Source: Chloroflexus islandicus (GTDB lineage Bacteria > Chloroflexota > Chloroflexia > Chloroflexales > Chloroflexaceae). Taken from it: a DNA stretch of 38,760 nucleotides. Positions within the stretch are counted from its first letter, which is position 1, and each line of letters begins with the position of its first letter. Shown here in pieces: positions 1 through 9,208 of this stretch. The notes below the pieces were generated by a model, which worked only from the letters and a program-made list of their open reading frames with translations, had not been told where the DNA came from and ran no database searches. Position numbers and translations under genes: made by a program. The stretch lies in assembly GCF_001650695.1 (NCBI RefSeq), contig NZ_LWQS01000067.1, positions 1 through 38,760 of the forward strand. The letters run 5' to 3'.

Positions 1-78
<78 letters not shown>

Positions 79-95
79 CAGAATGTGAACCGGAA

Positions 96-124
96 ACGGG
101 GGCGTGGTCTTGCCACGTCCCCGT
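96..124 (+). terminator. Hairpin between tuf and rpsJ (possible attenuator or processing site)
   Basis: A 12-bp stem with one G-U pair (arms 96-107 and 113-124, loop of five bases) fills most of the tuf-rpsJ gap. No T-run follows; the rpsJ ribosome binding site GGAG (130-133) begins six bases later. It could be a partial terminator, an RNase processing site or an mRNA-stabilising structure separating the str and S10 parts of the transcript. The structure is seen; the role is inference. Confidence 0.5.
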
Positions 125-140
125 CGATTGGAGAAAAAAG

Positions 141-449
141 ATGGCTAAGCAAAAGGTTCGTATTCGCCTCAAGGCGTATGATCACAAGATCCTCGACCAA
201 TCTGCGCGCCAGATCGTCGAGGCAGCCGAGCGCACCGGCGCGCTGGTCGCCGGCCCGGTGCCGCTGCCGACCAAGATCGAGCGCTATAGCGTGATCCGGT
301 CGGGGTTCATCGATAAAGACTCGCAGGAGCAGTTTGAGATTCGCACGCACAAACGATTAATCGATGTGCTCGATCCGAGCCAGCAAACGATTAATGCCCT
401 GATGAAGCTCAATCTGCCGGCTGGTGTCGATATTGAGATTAAGCTGTAG
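141..449 (+). CDS. rpsJ: 30S ribosomal protein S10
   Basis: A 102-residue protein starting [16 protein letters not shown] and matching S10 over its full length, including [12 protein letters not shown] in the second half. S10 sits in the head of the 30S subunit near S3 and S14, and in many bacteria also pairs with NusB in antitermination. The ATG follows GGAG (130-133) at good spacing. It is the first gene of the S10 cluster. The 113-base gap to rplC is long for this operon and holds no structure I can support. Confidence 0.97.
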
Positions 450-562
450 AAGAAAAGCAGGTGTTGCGTGCCGCTGACGACGGCTTCGTTCTTGGTCAAC
501 AGCGGTGGCGCGCGCCGGAAAGGCAGCCGCTGCGCGAATGACGCATGCTGCGGAGGTACACT

Positions 563-1195
563 ATGATTCACGGATTGTTAGGTCGCAAAGTCGGGATGAT
601 GCAGTACTTCACCGAGAAGGGCATGGCCATTCCGGTGACGGTTATCTCAGCCGGCCCCTGCATCGTCACTCAGATCCGCACGCCGGAGCGCGATGGCTAC
701 AGCGCGGTGCAGCTTGGCTACGAAGAGGTCGAGCCGCGCAAGCTGACCAAGCCGCAACAGGGCCATCTCAAGGCGGCAGGCGGCGCGATGTTGCGCTATC
801 TGCGCGAGTTCAGCGCCGATGATCCGCTAGCGCACAAGCCCGGCGAGGTGGTCACGGTCGAGCTGTTTAAGCCCGGCCAGAAGGTCGATATTGCCGGCAA
901 CTCGAAGGGACGCGGCTTTGCCGGTGTTGTCAAGCGGCACGGCTTCCGCGGCGGCCCCAAGACCCACGGCCAAAGCGACCGCCACCGCGCTCCCGGTTCG
1001 ATCGGCGCCGGTACTACACCCGGTCGCGTGTGGAAGGGCCAGCGTATGGCTGGACGCATGGGCGGCAAGCGCGTCACCATCCAGAATCTGGAAGTGGTCG
1101 AAGTGCTGCCCGAGCAGAATTTGCTACTGGTGAAGGGCTCCGTTCCCGGCGCCCGCAATGGCCTGCTTCAGATCCGCAAAGCGGTGAAGGGCTAG
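563..1195 (+). CDS. rplC: 50S ribosomal protein L3
   Basis: L3 of 210 residues, starting [16 protein letters not shown]. It binds 23S rRNA early in assembly and reaches towards the peptidyl transferase centre. The family signature with [11 protein letters not shown] and GGPKTHGQS is present mid-protein, followed by the glycine- and arginine-rich loop ([20 protein letters not shown]). I chose the ATG at 563 because GGAGG lies just before it and family alignment begins there; an in-frame ATG at 545 has no binding site and would add six unrelated residues. Confidence 0.97.
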   Translation: MIHGLLGRKVGMMQYFTEKGMAIPVTVISAGPCIVTQIRTPERDGYSAVQLGYEEVEPRKLTKPQQGHLKAAGGAMLRYLREFSADDPLAHKPGEVVTVELFKPGQKVDIAGNSKGRGFAGVVKRHGFRGGPKTHGQSDRHRAPGSIGAGTTPGRVWKGQRMAGRMGGKRVTIQNLEVVEVLPEQNLLLVKGSVPGARNGLLQIRKAVKG

Positions 1196-1207
1196 AGGGG
1201 TAAAACG

Positions 1208-1876
1208 ATGCAGGCAACACTCTACAATCAGGCCGGCGAACAGGTGGGCGCCATTGAGGTTAGCGATTATATCTTCGGCATCGAGCCGAATGTGCCGGTG
1301 ATGCATCAGTATGTGGTGATGCAGAACGCGAACGCCCGCCTCGGTACGCACAATACCCGCGGTCGCGGCGAGGTCAAGGGTTCGACCCGCAAGCTCTACC
1401 GCCAGAAGGGTACCGGTCGCGCCCGCCAAGGCTCGATCCGCGCGCCGCATCACAAGGGCGGTGGTATCGCTCACGGCCCGCACCCGCGCTCGTATCGCGT
1501 CTCGATGCCGCGCAAGATGCGCCGGCTGGGCGTGCGCTCAGCGTTGTCGGCTAAGTTCGCCGCCGGCCAGATCCGGTTTGTGGATGCGCTGAGTTTCGCG
1601 CAGCCGCGCACCAAGGATTTCATCGCCTTCCTCAAGGCGCACGGCCTCGCCGATGTGAAGACGCTGGTCGTGATCGACAGCAAGAGCCCGGCGAACGAGA
1701 ATCTGCGGCGCTCGGCCAATAATCTGCCGCAGGTGAAGACGCTGCTGGCCCACTACCTCAATGTGCGCGATCTGTTGGTCTATGACCACATCGTCATGCC
1801 CAAAGCGGCGGTTGAGGTGGTCGAGAGTTATCTCGGCGAACGCACGCGCGTGGCGGCGCCGGCGCAGGAGGATTAA
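1208..1876 (+). CDS. rplD: 50S ribosomal protein L4
   Basis: L4 of 222 residues, a little longer than most bacterial L4 because of a C-terminal tail. The conserved loop that lines the polypeptide exit tunnel is visible as RGEVKGSTRKLYRQKGTG and RQGSIRAPHHKGGG. In gammaproteobacteria L4 also represses the S10 operon through its leader; no such leader can be judged here because the operon start is not a promoter in this window. A GAGGGG motif stands before the ATG. rplW follows after three bases, so the two are translationally linked. Confidence 0.97.
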   Translation: MQATLYNQAGEQVGAIEVSDYIFGIEPNVPVMHQYVVMQNANARLGTHNTRGRGEVKGSTRKLYRQKGTGRARQGSIRAPHHKGGGIAHGPHPRSYRVSMPRKMRRLGVRSALSAKFAAGQIRFVDALSFAQPRTKDFIAFLKAHGLADVKTLVVIDSKSPANENLRRSANNLPQVKTLLAHYLNVRDLLVYDHIVMPKAAVEVVESYLGERTRVAAPAQED

Positions 1877-1879
1877 ATC

Positions 1880-2164
1880 ATGCTGACGCCGTATGATATT
1901 CTGATCCGCCCGCTGATCACCGAGAAGAATACCAGCTTGATGGAACTCAACAAGTATACGTTTGAGGTCCATCGCGAGGCGACGAAGCCTCAGATCAAGC
2001 GCGCGGTTGAGACCATCTTTAATGTGACGGTCACCAAGGTGCATACGATCAATGTGCGCGGGAAGCCCCGCCGGCGCGGCCAGTCGGTCGGTTATACCCG
2101 CGATTGGAAGAAGGCGATTGTGACGCTGGCCGAAGGCGATCGGATCGAGATCTTCGGCGCATAA
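1880..2164 (+). CDS. rplW: 50S ribosomal protein L23
   Basis: L23 of 94 residues ([20 protein letters not shown]). It sits at the mouth of the exit tunnel and is the docking point for trigger factor and the signal recognition particle. The PLITEK motif and the C-terminal [16 protein letters not shown] strand are typical. It starts three bases after rplD, with GGAGG in the end of rplD as its binding site. Confidence 0.97.
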   Translation: MLTPYDILIRPLITEKNTSLMELNKYTFEVHREATKPQIKRAVETIFNVTVTKVHTINVRGKPRRRGQSVGYTRDWKKAIVTLAEGDRIEIFGA

Positions 2165-2192
2165 CGTCGCTGCTGAACAGAAAGCAGTGACC

Positions 2193-2222
2193 GGCGCCGG
2201 TTCGCACTGATGAGCCGGCGCC
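2193..2222 (+). repeat. Hairpin between rplW and rplB
   Basis: GGCGCCGG (2193-2200) pairs with CCGGCGCC (2215-2222) over a 14-base loop. The left arm is itself part of the palindrome CCGGCGCCGG (2191-2200), so alternative folds exist. No T-run follows. It is one of several hairpins at gene boundaries in this operon; function unknown. Confidence 0.45.
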
Positions 2223-2240
2223 GCCAGAGGGAGACAGAGT

Positions 2241-3065
2241 ATGGGAGTTCGCATTTACAAGCCAACCTCGGCCGGTCGCCGCAATATGTCGGTCTCGACC
2301 TTCGAGGAGATTACCAAGAAGCGGCCAGAGCCGGGCTTGATCGAGCCGCTGCGCAAGAAGGCTGGCCGCAACAATCAGGGCCGCATTACCGTGCGCCATC
2401 GCGGCGGCGGTCACAAGCGGTTTTATCGCATTATCGACTTTAAGCGGAATAAGTTCGGCATTCCGGCCAAGGTGCAGGCGATCGAGTACGACCCCAACCG
2501 CAGTGCCCGGATTGCCCTGCTGGCCTACGCTGATGGCGAGAAGCGCTATATCATTGCGCCGCTCGGCCTCAAGGTCGGCGATACGGTGATGAGCGGCCCC
2601 GATGCCGAAATTCGCGTCGGCAACGCCCTGCCGATCAGCGCCATTCCACTCGGTACCCAGATCCACAATATCGAGCTGGAGATCGGGCGCGGTGGCGTGT
2701 TGGTGCGCTCGGCTGGCACTGCCGCCCAGTTGATGGCCAAAGAGGGTGATTACGCCACTGTCCGTATGCCTTCCGGCGAGATGCGCATGATCCACGTGCG
2801 CTGCATGGCGACCATCGGGCAGGTCGGCAATGTCGATCATCAGAACATTCGGATTGGTAAGGCCGGCCGCTCGCGCTGGCTCGGCCGCCGGCCGCGCGTG
2901 CGTGGAGCGGCGATGAACCCCCGCGACCATCCTCACGGTGGTGGCGAGGGTCGTGCGCCGCGTGGCATGAGCACGCCGAAGACAAAGTGGGGCAAGCCGG
3001 CCCGTGGCGTCAAGACCCGCCACAATCCGCGCTTCGATCGCTTTATTGTCCGCCGGCGCAAGTAA
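2241..3065 (+). CDS. rplB: 50S ribosomal protein L2
   Basis: L2 of 274 residues, the most conserved large-subunit protein, needed for subunit association and peptidyl transferase activity. The start [15 protein letters not shown] and the arginine-rich RNA-binding core are canonical. Near the C-terminus is [17 protein letters not shown], which contains the histidine cluster implicated in catalysis (equivalent to His229 of E. coli, established knowledge). GGGAG precedes the ATG. Confidence 0.98.
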   Translation: MGVRIYKPTSAGRRNMSVSTFEEITKKRPEPGLIEPLRKKAGRNNQGRITVRHRGGGHKRFYRIIDFKRNKFGIPAKVQAIEYDPNRSARIALLAYADGEKRYIIAPLGLKVGDTVMSGPDAEIRVGNALPISAIPLGTQIHNIELEIGRGGVLVRSAGTAAQLMAKEGDYATVRMPSGEMRMIHVRCMATIGQVGNVDHQNIRIGKAGRSRWLGRRPRVRGAAMNPRDHPHGGGEGRAPRGMSTPKTKWGKPARGVKTRHNPRFDRFIVRRRK

Positions 3066-3119
3066 GGTTGCTCTGCCGGGTGGCGACCGTGGCCGCCCGG
3101 CATCCTATGAGGAGGAACT

Positions 3120-3407
3120 ATGTCCCGCTCGTCGAAGAAGGGGCCATACGTCGATATTCGATTGCTCGATAAGATTGAGGCGATGAACAAGGCCAATGAA
3201 AAGCGGGTGCTCCGCACATGGTCGCGCGACTCGACCATCTTCCCGCAGATGATTGGCCATACCATCGCCGTCCACGATGGCCGCCGCCACGTGCCCGTCT
3301 ACATTACCGAGAACATGGTCGGGCACAAGCTGGGTGAGTTTGCCCCCACCCGCTTCTTCCGCGGCCACGGCGGCAAGAAGGCCGATAAGCGCGGGAAAGT
3401 CAAGTAG
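3120..3407 (+). CDS. rpsS: 30S ribosomal protein S19
   Basis: S19 of 95 residues ([16 protein letters not shown]). It forms a complex with S13 in the head of the 30S subunit and contacts the A-site tRNA. The central block [20 protein letters not shown] is the family signature, and the C-terminus [20 protein letters not shown] is typical. GGAGG precedes the ATG. An 89-base gap follows before rplV. Confidence 0.97.
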   Translation: MSRSSKKGPYVDIRLLDKIEAMNKANEKRVLRTWSRDSTIFPQMIGHTIAVHDGRRHVPVYITENMVGHKLGEFAPTRFFRGHGGKKADKRGKVK

Positions 3408-3423
3408 CTCCCGCTTAAGTCCG

Positions 3424-3452
3424 ATGGCATCAGACCAGAAACGTGGTAGAAT
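3424..3452 (+). promoter_or_regulatory. Candidate internal promoter before rplV
   Basis: ATGGCA (3424-3429), a 17-base spacer, then TAGAAT (3447-3452) preceded by TGG, giving an extended -10. Matches to the sigma-70 consensus are four and five of six. It lies in the 89-base gap between rpsS and rplV. Promoter strength cannot be judged by eye and the -35 is weak. Confidence 0.35.
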
Positions 3453-3496
3453 AGCACGCTTGTGGAGATGCGTCGGGTAGCGATACGAGAAGAGCA

Positions 3497-3838
3497 ATGG
3501 AAGCAAAAGCTGTGACCCGCTATGTGCGAATCTCGCCGCTGAAGGTTCGCCTCGTGATGGATGTTGTGCGCGGCATGCCGGTTGACCGGGCATTGGCCAC
3601 GTTGCGCTATATGCCGCAAAAGGCGGCTCGCGAGGTTGCTCGCACCCTTAAGTCGGCAATCGCGAACGCCGAGCACAACTTTGAGATGGATCGCGAAGAG
3701 CTGTACATTAAGACCATTTACGCCGATCAAGGCCCGGTCTTGAAACGGTTTATGCCGCGGGCGCGCGGGATGGCGAATCGCATCCGCAAACCAACCACCC
3801 ATATCACGGTGGTGGTGGCCGATAAGTCGGAGTACTAG
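3497..3838 (+). CDS. rplV: 50S ribosomal protein L22
   Basis: L22 of 113 residues. Its long beta-hairpin lines the exit tunnel next to L4 and is where macrolide-resistance changes occur. The N-terminal [21 protein letters not shown] and the hairpin region ending [13 protein letters not shown] are recognisable. The start [10 protein letters not shown] follows AGAAGAG, a modest binding site. A candidate internal promoter lies upstream. Confidence 0.96.
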   Translation: MEAKAVTRYVRISPLKVRLVMDVVRGMPVDRALATLRYMPQKAAREVARTLKSAIANAEHNFEMDREELYIKTIYADQGPVLKRFMPRARGMANRIRKPTTHITVVVADKSEY

Positions 3839-3853
3839 TAGAGGGAGGCTCGC

Positions 3854-4582
3854 TTGGGGCGCAAAGTACATCCGATCGGCTTCCGGCTCGGGTATATCAA
3901 GGACTGGCAATCGAAGTGGTTCGCCAATGGCGACGAGTACACTCGCCAGCTTCATGAAGATATCGAGCTGCGCAAGCTGATCAGCAAGGAATTGCAGAGC
4001 GCAGGCGTGTCGCGGATCGAGATCGAACGCTCGGCCAATAAGATTGAAATTTCGGTCTATACGGCCAAGCCCGGGATCGTGATCGGCAAACGCGGCACGA
4101 ATGTCGATACGCTGAAGAGCACGCTAGAGCGCAAAACGGGCAAGAAGATTAAGCTGAATATCAAAGAGATTAATCAGCCTGAACTTGATGCCCAGTTGGT
4201 GGCCGAGAGCATCGGCGAACAGATTACCAAGCGTGTCAGCTACAAGCGCGCGATGAAGCAGGCCGTCCAGCGCGCCATGCGGCTGGGGGCGCAAGGCGTT
4301 AAGGTGCGCTGCTCGGGCCGGCTCGGCGGCGCCGAAATGTCGCGCGTCCACGAAGAAGCCGAGGGCCGCGTGCCACGCCATACGCTGCGCGCTGATATCG
4401 ATTATGCGCAGGTGCATGCCCACACGACCTACGGCCGCATCGGTGTGAAGGTCTGGATCTACAAGGGAGAGGTCTTCCCTAACCAGACCGCGAAGGCGCA
4501 GGTCGAACAGCCGGCGGCGCCCGCGCCTGCACCCGAACGGCGTGAACGCCAGCCGAGGAGGAATAGCAATGCTTCTGCCTAA
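3854..4582 (+). CDS. rpsC: 30S ribosomal protein S3
   Basis: S3 of 242 residues, starting with TTG ([18 protein letters not shown]). It helps form the mRNA entry channel and its helicase activity. The type II KH domain shows IVIGKRG (the GxxG loop) at about residues 75-81. The last 25 residues form an alanine, proline and arginine-rich extension not needed for the fold. GGGAGG (3843-3848) places the ribosome at the TTG, and no ATG nearby fits the family start. The 3' end overlaps the first codons of rplP. Confidence 0.97.
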   Translation: MGRKVHPIGFRLGYIKDWQSKWFANGDEYTRQLHEDIELRKLISKELQSAGVSRIEIERSANKIEISVYTAKPGIVIGKRGTNVDTLKSTLERKTGKKIKLNIKEINQPELDAQLVAESIGEQITKRVSYKRAMKQAVQRAMRLGAQGVKVRCSGRLGGAEMSRVHEEAEGRVPRHTLRADIDYAQVHAHTTYGRIGVKVWIYKGEVFPNQTAKAQVEQPAAPAPAPERRERQPRRNSNASA

Positions 4583-5024
4583 GCGCACGAAGTACCGCAA
4601 AATGCAAAAAGGGCGCAGCCCCGGCCTGTCGTACCGCGGCAATAATGTCGCGTTTGGCGAGTATGGCCTGATGGCGCTCGAACCAAGCTGGATCTCCAGC
4701 CGCCAGATTGAGGCTGCCCGCCGTGCGATCACCAATTATGTGAAGCGTGGCGGTAAAGTGTGGATCCGGATTTTCCCCGATAAACCGGTCACCCGCAAGC
4801 CCGCTGAGACCCGTATGGGTGGCGGTAAGGGTTCGGTTGATCACTGGGTGGCGGTAGTCAAGCCCGGCCGGATTATGTTCGAGTTGGGCGGAGTTCGTGA
4901 AGAGGTCGCCCACGAGGCCCTGCGCCGCGCCGCGCAAAAGCTGCCGGTGAAGTGCAAGGTTATCGACCGCGAAGAGCAGGGCACAATGGCTACTGCCGAG
5001 GAGGTGAGCAGTGAAAACGAATGA
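4569..5024 (+). CDS. rplP: 50S ribosomal protein L16
   Basis: L16 of 151 residues ([17 protein letters not shown]), which helps position the A-site tRNA on the large subunit. The motif [20 protein letters not shown] contains the conserved arginine hydroxylated in some bacteria. The ATG at 4569 follows GAGGAGG inside the end of rpsC; the genes overlap by 14 bases. Its 3' end in turn overlaps the start of rpmC. The C-terminus carries about 15 extra, glutamate-rich residues. Confidence 0.96.
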   Translation: MLLPKRTKYRKMQKGRSPGLSYRGNNVAFGEYGLMALEPSWISSRQIEAARRAITNYVKRGGKVWIRIFPDKPVTRKPAETRMGGGKGSVDHWVAVVKPGRIMFELGGVREEVAHEALRRAAQKLPVKCKVIDREEQGTMATAEEVSSENE

Positions 5025-5217
5025 GCTGCGCGCCCTCGATGACGCCCAACTGCGCGCGAAGCTGGCTGAGTATAAGGTTGAGCTGTTTAATCTGCGCTTC
5101 CAGAAGGCGACCGGCAGCTTAGCTAATACCGCTCGGCCCCGTCAGGTCAAGAAGGAGATTGCGCGCATCCTGACCATCCTGCGCGAGCGCGAGTTGGCGC
5201 AGGCTGAGCTCGGCTAA
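5011..5217 (+). CDS. rpmC: 50S ribosomal protein L29
   Basis: L29 of 68 residues with a GTG start, overlapping rplP by 14 bases. It sits beside L23 at the exit tunnel. The helical pair ([20 protein letters not shown], then [20 protein letters not shown] and [14 protein letters not shown]-type helix) is typical of the family. GAGGAGG lies before the GTG in the end of rplP. Confidence 0.95.
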   Translation: MKTNELRALDDAQLRAKLAEYKVELFNLRFQKATGSLANTARPRQVKKEIARILTILRERELAQAELG

Positions 5218-5235
5218 CGGATTATGGAGCAGAGC

Positions 5236-5505
5236 ATGATGACCGCAGAACAGAAGCGCAAGACGACAAAGGTTGGCCGCGTCGTCAGCGATAAAATGGA
5301 CAAGACGGTAGTGGTGGCGGTGGATTATCTCAAGCCCCATCCGCTCTACCGCAAAATTATTCGGCGGACGAAGAAGTTTCACGCCCACGATGAGGAGAAT
5401 GCCTGCAAAGTGGGTGATGTCGTGCGGATCGAAGAGACCCGCCCGCTGAGCCGCACGAAGCGCTGGCGGGTAGTCGAAATTGTCAAGCGTGGCGAGGAGG
5501 AGTAG
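5236..5505 (+). CDS. rpsQ: 30S ribosomal protein S17
   Basis: S17 of about 89 residues, an OB-fold protein binding 16S rRNA early in assembly. The core [19 protein letters not shown] and [22 protein letters not shown] are diagnostic. I prefer the ATG at 5236 (or 5239) because GGAG (5226-5229) lies correctly before it; an ATG at 5224 is in frame but has no binding site. rplN begins two bases after its stop. Confidence 0.94.
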   Translation: MMTAEQKRKTTKVGRVVSDKMDKTVVVAVDYLKPHPLYRKIIRRTKKFHAHDEENACKVGDVVRIEETRPLSRTKRWRVVEIVKRGEEE

Positions 5506-5507
5506 CC

Positions 5508-5876
5508 ATGATCCAGCCTCAAACACGGCTAAAGGTCGCCGATAATACCGGGGCCAAAGAGATCATGTGCATCCGGGTCCTCGGTGGTTCGCGGGTGCGC
5601 TATGGCCGGGTCGGCGATATCATTGTCGCATCGGTAAAGGTGGCTACGCCCGGCGGTCAGGTCAAAAAGGGTGATGTGGTCAAAGCGGTGATTATCCGCA
5701 CGGCCAAAGAGTATGGCCGGCCCGATGGTTCGCACATCCGCTTTGATGATAACGCGGCGGTGTTGATCGGGAAAGAGAATAACCCGCGTGGCACCCGTAT
5801 CTTTGGCCCGGTGGCCCGTGAGTTGCGCGAGAAGCAGTTTATGCGGATCGTGTCGCTCGCCCCGGAGGTGCTGTGA
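5508..5876 (+). CDS. rplN: 50S ribosomal protein L14
   Basis: L14 of 122 residues ([20 protein letters not shown]), part of the intersubunit bridge and the docking site for the silencing factor RsfS. The signature block [14 protein letters not shown] with the [11 protein letters not shown] strand is present. GAGGAGG stands before the ATG inside the end of rpsQ. Its stop overlaps the start region of rplX. Confidence 0.97.
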   Translation: MIQPQTRLKVADNTGAKEIMCIRVLGGSRVRYGRVGDIIVASVKVATPGGQVKKGDVVKAVIIRTAKEYGRPDGSHIRFDDNAAVLIGKENNPRGTRIFGPVARELREKQFMRIVSLAPEVL

Positions 5877-6208
5877 TGCATGTGAAGACTGGTGATGAAG
5901 TGTTGGTGATCGCCGGCAAGGATAAGGGACGCCGCGGCAAGATTAAGCGCGCGCTGCCGGCGGTGAACCGGGTGGTGGTGGAAGGGCTGAATATCGTTAA
6001 GCGCCACCAGAAGCCGCGCGGCCCCGGTCGCGCTGGCGGGATTATCGAGATGGAAGCGCCGCTACACGCTTCAAATGTGATGCTGATCTGCCCGAGCTGC
6101 GGGCGGGCCTCGCGCACCGGCAAGCGCTTCCTCGAAGAGACCGATCATAAGGGCCGCCCGCGCAAGGTGCGCTATTGCAAGGCCTGTGACGCCATTATCG
6201 ATAAGTAG
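5876..6208 (+). CDS. rplX: 50S ribosomal protein L24, with zinc-ribbon C-terminus
   Basis: L24 of 110 residues, an assembly initiator of the large subunit. The N-terminal KOW motif (VKTGDEVLVIAGKDKGRRGK) is clear. The C-terminal half carries CPSC (residues about 73-76) and CKAC (about 101-104), a probable zinc ribbon; many bacteria have lost these cysteines, while some deep-branching thermophiles keep them. GGAGG (5864-5868) sits seven bases before the ATG at 5876; a GTG one codon upstream is the alternative. Confidence 0.95.
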   Translation: MHVKTGDEVLVIAGKDKGRRGKIKRALPAVNRVVVEGLNIVKRHQKPRGPGRAGGIIEMEAPLHASNVMLICPSCGRASRTGKRFLEETDHKGRPRKVRYCKACDAIIDK

Positions 6209-6264
6209 TCTATTTCAGGGCCGGCGCAGCTTACGCCTGACGCCAAGCCCCTGGAGAAAGAGCC

Positions 6265-6807
6265 ATGACCGTTCGATTGCGTGAAAAGTATCAGAAAGAG
6301 GTCGTCCCCGCATTGATGGAGGAGTTTAAGTTCAAGTCCATCATGCAGGTGCCGCGCCTCGTCAAAATTGTGGTCAATGTTGGCGTCGGCGAGGCGGTGC
6401 AGAATGCCAAGGCGATCGAGGCCGCGGTGAATGATTTGGCGACGATCACTGGCCAAAAGCCGGTGGTGACGCGGGCCAAGAAGTCGGTGGCGTCATTTAA
6501 GCTGCGCGCCGGGATGCCGATCGGTGCGATGGTCACGCTGCGCGGCGACCGGATGTACGATTTTCTCGACCGGCTCTGCTCGCTGGCGCTGCCGCGCATC
6601 CGCGACTTCCGCGGCGTGAGCCGCAGTTCGTTCGATGGCCGCGGCAACTATAGCCTTGGTCTGCGCGAGCAAATCGTCTTCCCAGACATCGACTACGACA
6701 AGATCGACAAGATTCGTGGGTTAGAGGTGGCGATTGTCACCAGCGCGCCGAATGATGAGCAGGCCTATTCGCTGCTCAAGCGGCTCGGTATGCCATTTCG
6801 TGATTAG
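6265..6807 (+). CDS. rplE: 50S ribosomal protein L5
   Basis: L5 of 180 residues, which binds 5S rRNA and contacts the P-site tRNA. Family blocks are complete: [20 protein letters not shown], then [20 protein letters not shown], the RIRDFRGVS loop, and the [20 protein letters not shown] segment. GGAGAAAGAG precedes the ATG. A gap of 57 bases follows, with a two-step hairpin. Confidence 0.97.
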   Translation: MTVRLREKYQKEVVPALMEEFKFKSIMQVPRLVKIVVNVGVGEAVQNAKAIEAAVNDLATITGQKPVVTRAKKSVASFKLRAGMPIGAMVTLRGDRMYDFLDRLCSLALPRIRDFRGVSRSSFDGRGNYSLGLREQIVFPDIDYDKIDKIRGLEVAIVTSAPNDEQAYSLLKRLGMPFRD

Positions 6808-6808
6808 T

Positions 6809-6844
6809 TTGAACTAAGAGCGCGCAGTGCGCTGACTGGTTCAA
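6809..6844 (+). repeat. Two-step hairpin between rplE and rpsN
   Basis: Outer stem TTGAAC (6809-6814) with GTTCAA (6839-6844) and inner stem AGCGC (6819-6823) with GCGCT (6829-6833), joined by a four- and five-base internal loop. No T-run follows; the rpsN binding site GAGGAGG lies a few bases downstream. Likely an mRNA structural element; function unknown. Confidence 0.4.
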
Positions 6845-6864
6845 CGCTTTGAGGAGGTATTCCG

Positions 6865-7050
6865 TTGGCTAAGAAGTCGTTGATCGTGAAGGCTCAGCGG
6901 CCGCCGAAGTTTCAGGTGCGCGCCTACCATCGCTGCAAGATCTGCGGCCGGCCGCGGGCCTATATCCGCAAGTTCGGGATGTGCCGTATTTGCTTCCGCG
7001 AGCATGCGTTGAAGGGCCTCATTCCGGGCGTCGTCAAGTCGAGCTGGTGA
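6865..7050 (+). CDS. rpsN: 30S ribosomal protein S14, type Z (zinc-binding)
   Basis: S14 of 61 residues with a TTG start ([20 protein letters not shown]). It has the short, zinc-binding form: CKIC and CRIC at about residues 24-27 and 40-43 (spacing CxxC-x12-CxxC). The late assembly role in the 30S head is established for the family. GAGGAGG stands seven bases before the TTG, which decides the start. Confidence 0.96.
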   Translation: MAKKSLIVKAQRPPKFQVRAYHRCKICGRPRAYIRKFGMCRICFREHALKGLIPGVVKSSW

Positions 7051-7105
7051 GTGCTGTGCGGCAATCAGAAACGTTTTTGACGCCCGACTTGTGAGGAGGC
7101 ATACC

Positions 7106-7507
7106 GTGAGTGTGAATGATCCTATCGGCGATATGCTGACACGCATCCGCAATGCGTGCATGGCCCGCCATACAACGGTGACGATGCCGGCATCGAAGAT
7201 GAAGATTGCGATTGCCGACATCTTGAAGCGGGAAGGTTTTATTCGGGATTACGCGGTGATCGATGATGGCAAGCCTTATAAGACCATCTCGATTACGCTG
7301 AAGTATATGTCCGACCGCCGGCCGGCCATTACTGGTCTGCGCCGGGTGAGCAAGCCGGGGCTGCGCATCTATACCAAGCGCGATGACATTCCGCGGGTGC
7401 GCGGCGGCCTCGGGCTGAGCATTCTCTCGACGCCGAAGGGTGTGCTCGCTGACCACGAGGCTTGGCGCGAGCGCGTCGGCGGCGAAGTGCTCTGCTACGT
7501 TTGGTAA
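7106..7507 (+). CDS. rpsH: 30S ribosomal protein S8
   Basis: S8 of 133 residues starting with GTG ([17 protein letters not shown]). It binds the central domain of 16S rRNA, and in E. coli also represses the spc operon. The C-terminal signature [20 protein letters not shown] is present. The GTG at 7106 follows GAGGAGG; an in-frame GTG at 7091 lies before that site and would add five unrelated residues. Confidence 0.96.
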   Translation: MSVNDPIGDMLTRIRNACMARHTTVTMPASKMKIAIADILKREGFIRDYAVIDDGKPYKTISITLKYMSDRRPAITGLRRVSKPGLRIYTKRDDIPRVRGGLGLSILSTPKGVLADHEAWRERVGGEVLCYVW

Positions 7508-7525
7508 CGCGCACGGAGGAGTATC

Positions 7526-8089
7526 ATGTCGCGAATTGGCAAACGACCGATTACCGTGCCGAAGGGCGTTCAGGTTACCATCGGCGAGCAGAACCTCGTG
7601 ACGGTGAAAGGCCCGAAGGGTACCCTGACCCAGCAGTTGCACCCCGCTATGCTGATTAAGCAAGAAGGGGATGTGATTACCGTCCAGCGCCCTTCGGACG
7701 AGAAGTTGCACCGGGCTTTGCACGGCCTGACGCGCACCCTGCTCCATAATATGATTGTCGGGGTGACGCAGGGCTGGCAGCGGGCGCTCGAAATCAATGG
7801 CGTCGGCTACCGCGCCCAACTTGAGGGCAAGACGCTGGTGCTCAACCTTGGCTTTTCCCATCAGGTGCGCCTCGATCCGCCGCCGAACATTAGCTATGTC
7901 GTCGGTGAGCGCAAGTCGGCCAACGACCCGCTCGCGCTGACGGTGGTCGGAATCGATAAGCAACAGGTGGGTGAAGAGGCAGCGCGTATTCGCAGTCTGC
8001 GCCCGCCGGAGCCGTATAAGGGCAAGGGCATTAAGTACGTCGAAGAGAAGATCCGCCGCAAGGCCGGCAAGGCTGGTAAGGCGAAGTAG
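7526..8089 (+). CDS. rplF: 50S ribosomal protein L6
   Basis: L6 of 187 residues (MSRIGKRPITVPKGVQVTIG), with the two tandem alpha/beta domains of the family. The second domain ends with IRSLRPPEPYKGKGIKYVEE, which is the L6 signature. It lies near the sarcin-ricin loop and the factor-binding site. GGAGG precedes the ATG. A 190-base gap follows, unusually long for this cluster; it contains a hairpin and a promoter. Confidence 0.97.
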   Translation: MSRIGKRPITVPKGVQVTIGEQNLVTVKGPKGTLTQQLHPAMLIKQEGDVITVQRPSDEKLHRALHGLTRTLLHNMIVGVTQGWQRALEINGVGYRAQLEGKTLVLNLGFSHQVRLDPPPNISYVVGERKSANDPLALTVVGIDKQQVGEEAARIRSLRPPEPYKGKGIKYVEEKIRRKAGKAGKAK

Positions 8090-8158
8090 CCGGCTGGAAA
8101 CGCGGCTAGCGGTATCCGCAGTAACGATAGGATAGATAGGATTGGTTGCAACGCATCT

Positions 8159-8188
8159 CGCCCCTCTCGATCCAGTCAGAGAGGGGCG
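8159..8188 (+). terminator. Perfect 10-bp hairpin in the rplF-rplR gap
   Basis: CGCCCCTCTC (8159-8168) pairs perfectly with GAGAGGGGCG (8179-8188) over a 10-base loop. There is no T-run after it, so efficient intrinsic termination is doubtful; it may attenuate, stabilise the upstream mRNA 3' end, or be a copy of the GC-rich palindromes seen near the end of the window. A promoter follows 35 bases later. Confidence 0.5.
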
Positions 8189-8222
8189 GAGGCAGGGATA
8201 CAACGCCACTGTTCTATCGTGA

Positions 8223-8252
8223 TTGACCCAAGCGAGCGACGGGGGATAGAAT
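8223..8252 (+). promoter_or_regulatory. Internal promoter before rplR
   Basis: TTGACC (8223-8228), an 18-base spacer and TAGAAT (8247-8252): five of six matches to each sigma-70 hexamer. Start of transcription would fall near 8259, about 20 bases before the rplR ATG. Together with the hairpin just upstream it suggests a break and restart of transcription inside the spc part of the cluster. Confidence 0.6.
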
Positions 8253-8279
8253 CTCCGTTGCGGCAGTATTGAGGATAGT

Positions 8280-8642
8280 ATGGGAAAACGAACACCACGT
8301 GAACTCCGGCTTCGCCGGCATAATCGCATCCGCAAGCGCGTGTCGGGCACCTCAGAACGGCCGCGGCTGAATGTGTTCCGCAGCCATGCCCACATCTACG
8401 CGCAGGTGATTGATGATACCGTCGGCCATACGCTGGTGGCCGCTTCCACCACCGAAAAGGGCTGGAACGGCACGCCAGACATGACCAAGACGCAGGAAGC
8501 GGCGCTGGTCGGCAAGTTGATTGCCGAACGAGCGTTGCAGGCCGGGATTACGAAGGTGGTCTTCGATCGCGGCGGCTATAAGTATCACGGACGGGTGAAA
8601 GCGCTGGCCGAGGCGGCCCGCGAAGCTGGTCTGAACTTCTAG
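8280..8642 (+). CDS. rplR: 50S ribosomal protein L18
   Basis: L18 of 120 residues, a 5S rRNA-binding protein acting with L5 and L25. Recognised by [20 protein letters not shown], then [12 protein letters not shown] and the C-terminal [24 protein letters not shown] precedes the ATG at short spacing. It probably has its own promoter in the gap upstream. Confidence 0.97.
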   Translation: MGKRTPRELRLRRHNRIRKRVSGTSERPRLNVFRSHAHIYAQVIDDTVGHTLVAASTTEKGWNGTPDMTKTQEAALVGKLIAERALQAGITKVVFDRGGYKYHGRVKALAEAAREAGLNF

Positions 8643-8671
8643 TTGCCCAAGGGCAGCGTAGCGGAGGAACT

Positions 8672-9208
8672 GTGAAACGAGAACGTATCAACCCCGACAC
8701 GCTGGAGCTCGAGGAGCGAGTCGTCCAGATCAACCGCGTGTCAAAGGTCGTGAAGGGCGGCCGGCGCTTCAGCTTTAGCACGGTCGTTGTGGTCGGCGAT
8801 GGCAAAGGCCACGTTGGCATTGGCATGGGCAAAGCGGCAGAAGTGCCGGATGCGATCCGCAAGGGGGCCGAAGCGGCCAAGCGCAACCTGATCCGCGTAC
8901 CGCTGGTGCATTCGACCGTCCCCCACGAGGTCGTGACCAAATATGCTGCCACCAAGGTGATGCTGCGCCCGGCAGCCCCCGGTACCGGCGTTATCGCCGG
9001 TCGCGGCGTACGCCCGGTGGTTGAGGCGGCTGGCATTAAAGACCTGCTCTCGAAGGTCTATGGCAGCAATAACCCGGTGAATGTCGTGAAGGCGACATTC
9101 AAGGCGCTGAGCGAGATGACCTCGCTGCAAGAGATGGCGCGCCGGCGCGACATGACGACGCAAGAGCTGATGGAACGCCGGACGCGGCGCGAAACGGAGG
9201 CGGCGTGA
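8672..9208 (+). CDS. rpsE: 30S ribosomal protein S5
   Basis: S5 of 178 residues with a GTG start ([18 protein letters not shown]). It lines the mRNA entry channel and affects decoding accuracy. The double-stranded RNA-binding-like domain with [20 protein letters not shown] and [17 protein letters not shown] is canonical, as is the C-terminal [25 protein letters not shown] precedes the GTG. Its stop overlaps the rpmD start. Confidence 0.97.

Noticed and set aside
7034-8395. A 453-codon minus-strand frame opposite rpsH, rplF and rplR
   Set aside because: It crosses three certain ribosomal protein genes and the hairpin-promoter gap; composition typical of an antisense frame.
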